Positions 8,294 to 12,214 of a stretch of DNA of 12,214 nt are shown one piece after another. Both the position numbers and the translations under genes were made by a program. The first letter of the stretch is position 1, and each line of letters opens with the position of its first letter. The notes beneath the pieces were generated by a model. That model had not been told where the DNA came from. It saw only the letters and a program-made list of their open reading frames with translations, and ran no database searches. The stretch is from Vavraia culicis subsp. floridensis (Eukaryota > Microsporidia > Pleistophoridae), in contig NW_007360651.1 in NCBI RefSeq assembly GCF_000192795.1, forward strand, positions 1-12,214. Reading direction: 5' to 3'.

Positions 8294-8433
8294 CCACACT
8301 CATTCTCATCCACACTCATTCTTATCCATACCATTCTCATCCACACTCATTCTCATCCATACCATTCTCATCCACACTCATTCTCATCCACACTCATTCT
8401 CATCCATACCATTCTCATCCATACCATTCTCAT
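8294..8433 (+). repeat. Two-unit minisatellite upstream of DSK2
   Basis: Nine tandem units fill 140 bases. Unit A is CCACACTCATTCTCAT (16 nt) and unit B is CCATACCATTCTCAT (15 nt). The order is A A' B A B A A B B, where A' has one C-to-T change at its end; all four B copies and the other four A copies are identical. A degenerate unit follows at 8434-8449, and TCATC-like remnants continue to about 8530. The array sits in a tract with no G on this strand (8274-8471). Unit lengths are not multiples of three, and the array ends 145 bases before the DSK2 ATG, so I read it as noncoding although one frame is open through it. Confidence 0.92.
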
Positions 8434-8567
8434 CCCAACCAATCACCATTTTATTAAACCCTCCTTATCATGCTCATCCGTTCTTTCTCCTATTACCGCT
8501 CATCTTTCCCTTTTCTCATCTTCTCATTGGTCCACCATTTTCATTTCTAATCAAAAAAAACAAAACG

Positions 8568-8576
8568 ATACCCTTG
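8568..8576 (+). promoter_or_regulatory. CCC start signal of DSK2
   Basis: ATACCCTTG ends two bases before the ATG at 8579. The CCC (8571-8573) is five bases from the ATG, the same spacing as at RQC2. It argues for translation from 8579 rather than from an upstream ATG at 8144 in the same open frame. Confidence 0.6.
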
Positions 8577-8578
8577 CC

Positions 8579-9373
8579 ATGCAAATTACCATTACAGTGC
8601 AATTTCAAAACAACCGCATGCCGCTCCTCATGGACGTGCACGAAACTCTGCTCACATTAAAGGAAAAAATATCGAAGCGTATAAATACCCCGGCAAGTGA
8701 TATCTCGGTGTACTACAACAACCGGTACTTAACGGACGATAAGAAAACGATAAAAGAGCTGAAAATAGAGAACAACGCGGTGGTGTACCTGAAGAGAAGA
8801 CGTAGGGAGGTTGAACCTGGGCAGAAGAGCGACATGACCGAGCAGATGCTGAAGAACCCGATGGTGAAAAACATGCTCAAGAATCCGGAGGTAATGAAGG
8901 GAATGCTTGAATCCTTTCCTGGACTGAAGAAACAGATCAACAAGAATCCGGAACTGAGAATGATAATGAACAACCCGAACGCGATCGAGGAGTTTGAAAA
9001 GCTGGCCGATAATCCGGATTATATGAGTCAGCAGCTCAAGAATGTGGACATAGCGATGAGCAAGCTTGAGAACATACCGGGCGGGTTTAATATGATGAAC
9101 AGCATGATAAAGGATGTACGCGATCCGCTTACCGGTCTTATTGCGCAGAATAACGGGGTGAGTGTGTGTGCAGGTAACCAGGAGGTGCAACGGAAGGTAA
9201 TACCGAATGTGTGGAAGAAGAAAAAAAGCGAAAATTTCTTTGTCAAGTATCGCAGAGAAATTAGTGAAATAAGGAAGTACGGTTTTGATAACATTAACGA
9301 TATTGCGAGCGCGCTTGGCAAGTGCGGGGGTGATGTTGATGGTGCTATAGACGTGCTCTTTAAGAATCAGTAA
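8579..9373 (+). CDS. DSK2: Ubiquilin/Dsk2 shuttle protein (UBL-STI1-UBA)
   Basis: A 264-aa protein that would carry ubiquitinated clients to the proteasome: the UBL binds proteasomal receptors and the UBA binds ubiquitin. The UBL covers about 1-77, with LLTLKEKISKRINTPASD followed by YYNNRYLTDD and a basic RRRR end. The central STI1-like region (about 85-185) has the family's repeated NP pattern: LKNPMVKNMLKNPEVM, INKNPELRMIMNNPNAIEEF, and LENIPGGFNMMNSM, which matches LESIPGGYNALRRM of ubiquilins. The UBA is the last 40 residues, with YGFDNINDIASALGKCGGDVDGAIDVLF. Yeast Dsk2 is 373 aa, so this is a minimal version with one STI1 block and a short basic linker (about 205-220). The open frame extends upstream to 8144 through the minisatellite, but homology and the CCC signal start at 8579. 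Confidence 0.93.
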   Translation: MQITITVQFQNNRMPLLMDVHETLLTLKEKISKRINTPASDISVYYNNRYLTDDKKTIKELKIENNAVVYLKRRRREVEPGQKSDMTEQMLKNPMVKNMLKNPEVMKGMLESFPGLKKQINKNPELRMIMNNPNAIEEFEKLADNPDYMSQQLKNVDIAMSKLENIPGGFNMMNSMIKDVRDPLTGLIAQNNGVSVCAGNQEVQRKVIPNVWKKKKSENFFVKYRREISEIRKYGFDNINDIASALGKCGGDVDGAIDVLFKNQ

Positions 9374-10163
9374 TTTTTATTGTTTAGATTAGATAAAGTT
9401 ATAATGTTTTATAGATGCTTGATTTTTGAATTGAGGGCAGTTGAGAAATTGGTTGTGTAATTGAGGAGTACCTGGTCGTTGTTCTTTGGATCGATTGTGG
9501 TAATGGAACTGTGAAGTGGTTGAGGTATTGTTCCTGAGGATAGTTAGGTTTAATTATGGTATCGCTTTTTGTACGGTTGTTGTTTCTTGTTGCAATTCAT
9601 GTGAACGAGTGTGCACAAGATGGTTGTCGCGTTCTCATAACCTTTCAGGTAAATTTACCTGACCATTAAATACCTTACCAACCTACCGATACGTATCTTA
9701 CATGTTAATTCATAAGGTGTAAATTCGCACAATGGGATTAAAAAAATCTTTCTATCCTGCCACTCGGTACAGCACAGATACCAAAGCATGCGATACGCAA
9801 CGATGCCATCTAATGCAAAAAAAGTTGAAAATGACGGTTTCATATCACAGCAAAGAAACGGTCTCTTACAACAATGATGAATTGCCTAGCAAATGATTAT
9901 TTTTCATGAAAAGCAAGTGAAACGGTTGCTTTTTATTGGATTTGATACCGAAGAATCGTTGCAATACGCCATCTGAGCATAAAAAGGAAAGTAAAGTGCA
10001 GCCAGAAAATGATTTATACAGCATTTAAATCGCTAGGGAAAGTGAACAGGCCTTTGATTTGGAAGTGTATTATGTACAGCACTTGTTTTGTACCGTACTC
10101 AATACTAAAACAGCACTCAACAATAACTGTGCATACCTATAGAACATATATTTTTAATATTTA
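9374..10163. other. Spacer between convergent DSK2 and the 425-aa gene
   Basis: No convincing gene; the open frames here are about 60 codons and within chance expectation. The 18-bp palindrome at 9645-9662 is the only clear structure. No AATAAA was seen directly after the DSK2 stop. Confidence 0.5.
9645..9662. repeat. 18-bp perfect palindrome
   Basis: TCAGGTAAATTTACCTGA reads the same on both strands with no spacer, 272 bases past the DSK2 stop. A site of this length is unlikely by chance in 12 kb (roughly one in twenty under equal base use, somewhat more with AT bias). It resembles a dimeric protein-binding site but no family can be named. Confidence 0.85.
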
Positions 10164-11441
10164 CTACCACATAATCACCCGTCCTTCATTATAAAATACT
10201 TTTATCTCCTTCTGATCCTTTATTTCTATTCTTAGCTTGTCCTTGTTTCGTATGAAAAACATGACCTGTGTATTTCCGCTTACATGCGTAATTCTTACAA
10301 ATTTGTTACTTTCGTAGAAATTCACAGCAATGTAATATGAGAGCAGAATAAACACCCTCTCAACAATGTAGGATGGTTCTGTGTTGTGGATGAGTGCCTT
10401 GTATATAAAATTACATATTAGGTGGTTGAACCTGTTGCTGCTTATACGTGAATTAGCGGGTATATTTATATCACTCGATCCGAACGACTCTTTACGCGTT
10501 TCTTTTTCGTTGTTCGCAGTATTTTTCGCTGTTTTGTTATTTTGTGGATCTGCAACCTCATCCTTGGATGGTTCACCCAAGAGTTGTGATTCTGATGCCT
10601 TCTCTATGGAAGACTCATCCCCAATTTTGCTGCCATCCTCATTTGCTAAGGCCTCGTTCTCATCAATTCTTGCATGCGTGGCCTTCACATTATCTCCACA
10701 GCTACTTTTCTTCGATTTAAGTCTCTTTTTGTGCTCTTCTTCGCTCTCTACTACGATACTCAACTTGCCCGCCGTAATGTTTTTATCCGCTATCTCCAGC
10801 GCCTTCCTAATTTCGCTGAGATCCTTTAAGTCGTGCACCATCTCAAAGTGCATTCTCTCGTAATCGCACGAAATAACAATTTTATTGGAAATACCAAGCG
10901 AGCGCAGAATAAACCGGAAATTATCGCATCCATCATTTTTTAACTTGTTCGTAATATCTATGACGTTCTTATCTGTGAGTTTGACGAGTATACGATGGTT
11001 CTCTATTTTTATTTTGAAGGTCGTGAACAGCTGCAACACCTTTTCTTCATTGCGCCGCTCTTCAATCGCAGCTCGCAGTGTTTCTAGCTGGTATTTGAGC
11101 GTATTTATACACTCACGCACACAGTAGTCCTTAAAGTTTATAACAGCACCGTTATCATCGCCACTATCGCCTCGTTCGCGCAGTGACAGCACCTTCTGCC
11201 GTATCAGGTCGTAATTCACGAGCGCAGTTTCTATCTCCACTTTCCCGTTCAATACATAGTTGTAGAATTGCTTGTCCTGCATTGTTTGTGTGCATTCCTG
11301 CTCTGCCTTGGCTGTATAATGGTCAGATAGTTTGTTCCATGCTATTTCCAGGGTGGTGAGCGGTGTACTCTCTATGAGAGAATGTTCTGTTGCTACTTCT
11401 ATTCGTTTTGGGATTGAGAACGTGTTATTGTCGATTTTCAT
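10164..11441 (-). CDS. Unrecognised 425-aa protein with charged middle
   Basis: I do not recognise a family. Residues 30-65 and 105-145 look helical, and the second is rich in Glu and Arg and could form a coiled coil (YQLETLRAAIEERRNEEK). Residues 143-233 mix strands and helices. Residues 233-335 are charged and low in complexity (Lys, Glu, Ser, Asn), probably disordered. The last 90 residues form a hydrophobic helical part (338-375) followed by likely beta strands (FVRITHV, TQVMFFI, LRIEI, EIKVFY) ending in RVIMW. There is no signal peptide, and no clear membrane helix apart from the Ile/Leu-rich stretch 359-373. The frame extends to 11468 only from a TTG; ATG 11441 is the first ATG and follows TACCCTTTG, which strongly suggests an expressed gene. 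It converges on DSK2. The layout suggests a complex subunit, but that is a guess. Confidence 0.8.
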   Translation of the reverse strand: MKIDNNTFSIPKRIEVATEHSLIESTPLTTLEIAWNKLSDHYTAKAEQECTQTMQDKQFYNYVLNGKVEIETALVNYDLIRQKVLSLRERGDSGDDNGAVINFKDYCVRECINTLKYQLETLRAAIEERRNEEKVLQLFTTFKIKIENHRILVKLTDKNVIDITNKLKNDGCDNFRFILRSLGISNKIVISCDYERMHFEMVHDLKDLSEIRKALEIADKNITAGKLSIVVESEEEHKKRLKSKKSSCGDNVKATHARIDENEALANEDGSKIGDESSIEKASESQLLGEPSKDEVADPQNNKTAKNTANNEKETRKESFGSSDINIPANSRISSNRFNHLICNFIYKALIHNTEPSYIVERVFILLSYYIAVNFYESNKFVRITHVSGNTQVMFFIRNKDKLRIEIKDQKEIKVFYNEGRVIMW

Positions 11442-11451
11442 CAAAGGGTAC
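11442..11451 (-). promoter_or_regulatory. CCC start signal of the 425-aa gene
   Basis: Minus-strand GTACCCTTTG lies directly before the ATG, with four bases between CCC and ATG. It matches GTACCCTTTCC at RQC2 in its first nine bases and decides the start at 11441. Confidence 0.6.
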
Positions 11452-12048
11452 TGCGAACTGGAACACAAATTTGAGTTAATTAGAAAAAATGTGAACCAGA
11501 AAAATGATTGTAGGTATGCGAGAAGATAGATAACGATTTATTGAAAGAAGAAAAATAAAATATGTATGTTGAGGTAAATGAATACATTTGTGAAGTAAGG
11601 ATGGAATAAAATACAGTTTGTTAGCATTAAGCATTCTATGTGAGGTAGGGGCAACACAATTTAATCACTTTGATTCCAAGGGCTTGGAACAAAGGATATT
11701 ATACGTGAGGTTGATGTTTCGTCACCAATACTCGTTTATTTATCTCCTCATACAACAACACCGAGATAAACATACTTTTCAGATTTGTAGGGATCGTTCA
11801 CAGTGCCATAAGAAAGGAAAGGGCCATTAAAAGTGGTGTAGAAGGGCGTGCCTAGCCATAAACTGTTAAAAACAATCTTGTCATGTCAACGCAGAATAAG
11901 TTATTTTCATGGCGTACACAAACACCTCGTAGAACGAATGCATCTACCAACACCATTTTCTTCGCTAGGCCCTTATCATCCATAAAAACTCCTTTTCTAC
12001 TAAAAGCAATACCATTCATACGATAGTACAAATCTTTTATGTCGTCCT
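11452..12048. other. Spacer upstream of the 425-aa gene
   Basis: No gene I can firmly support. A minus-strand ATG frame at 11852-12019 would encode 55 aa, and the same frame is open back to about 12042, just inside the end of the next gene; see findings. An apparent plus-strand frame at 11618 starts with TTG and is not credible. Confidence 0.45.
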
Positions 12049-12214
12049 TTACTCCTCATCATTCACTTTGGTCTGCACCAAGTCCTTCATTACAAAATGG
12101 TAGATTTTGTAGAACTTTAGTATCGCACCAGCAGCTACACGATCATTTATACCGCTGATACCTTTCATGATCTCCTTCTTCAGGTCGTCGCACCCGGTCT
12201 TAACCACGTGTTCC
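12049..12214 (-). CDS. C-terminal end of an unidentified protein (partial)
   Basis: The gene enters from the right edge and ends with TAA at 12049-12051. The 54 visible codons include VVKTGCDDLKKEIMKGISG, INDRVAAGAILKFYKIYHF and an acidic tail ending NDEE. The balanced mix of charged and hydrophobic residues and the helical pattern look like real coding sequence, unlike the spacers. No family can be named from this much. An open frame in the -1 register begins three codons before the stop. Confidence 0.6.
   Translation of the reverse strand, partial: EHVVKTGCDDLKKEIMKGISGINDRVAAGAILKFYKIYHFVMKDLVQTKVNDEE

Noticed and set aside
8144..8578. N-terminal extension of DSK2 through the minisatellite
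   Set aside because: The extension is repeat-derived His/Ser/Ile/Leu sequence with units not divisible by three, and the UBL homology and TACCCTT signal both begin at 8579.
10381..10863. 160-aa plus-strand frame opposite the 425-aa gene
   Set aside because: Mirror of the Lys/Glu/Ser-rich region of the minus-strand gene, giving a Ser/Leu/Phe-rich shadow.

Overview
The window reads as nuclear DNA of a microsporidian. All recognisable genes are eukaryotic and intronless, and their proteins are shorter than usual for their families. Four of the five complete genes have a C-run at or within five bases of the start ATG; three of these share TACCCTT. This matches the CCC-type start signal described for microsporidia. 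Only about half of the window is coding and the spacers are long (0.5 to 1.7 kb), so this is not one of the very compact genomes such as Encephalitozoon. A lineage near Vavraia or Trachipleistophora would fit, but that is a guess from spacing and moderate AT content.

Layout, left to right. 1-1597 is a gene-free stretch with one compact foldable segment (765-845). 1640-4471 (+) is RQC2/TAE2/NEMF, the ribosome quality control factor. 5080-5520 (-) is a short PSF3-like GINS subunit, convergent with RQC2. 5988-6845 (+) is a cohesin kleisin (Scc1/Rad21/Rec8 type), divergent from PSF3. 6846-8578 is a long spacer with a perfect AT-rich hairpin and a two-unit minisatellite lying in a 198-nt G-free tract. 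8579-9373 (+) is a Dsk2/ubiquilin protein (UBL, STI1, UBA). 9374-10163 is a convergent spacer with an 18-bp perfect palindrome. 10164-11441 (-) is a 425-aa protein I do not recognise. 12049-12214 (-) is the C-terminal end of a gene that runs off the right edge.

The functions fall into two themes. Protein quality control is represented by Rqc2, which acts on nascent chains stalled on 60S subunits, and Dsk2, which carries ubiquitinated clients to the proteasome. Chromosome replication and cohesion is represented by Psf3 of the CMG helicase and the cohesin kleisin, placed head to head. I see no operon logic, transposon, CRISPR array, rRNA or tRNA. The most rewarding details are two matching separase-like sites (S-E/D-I-E-V-G-R) in the kleisin, the shared TACCCTT start signal, the minisatellite just upstream of DSK2, and the foldable segment at 765-845.
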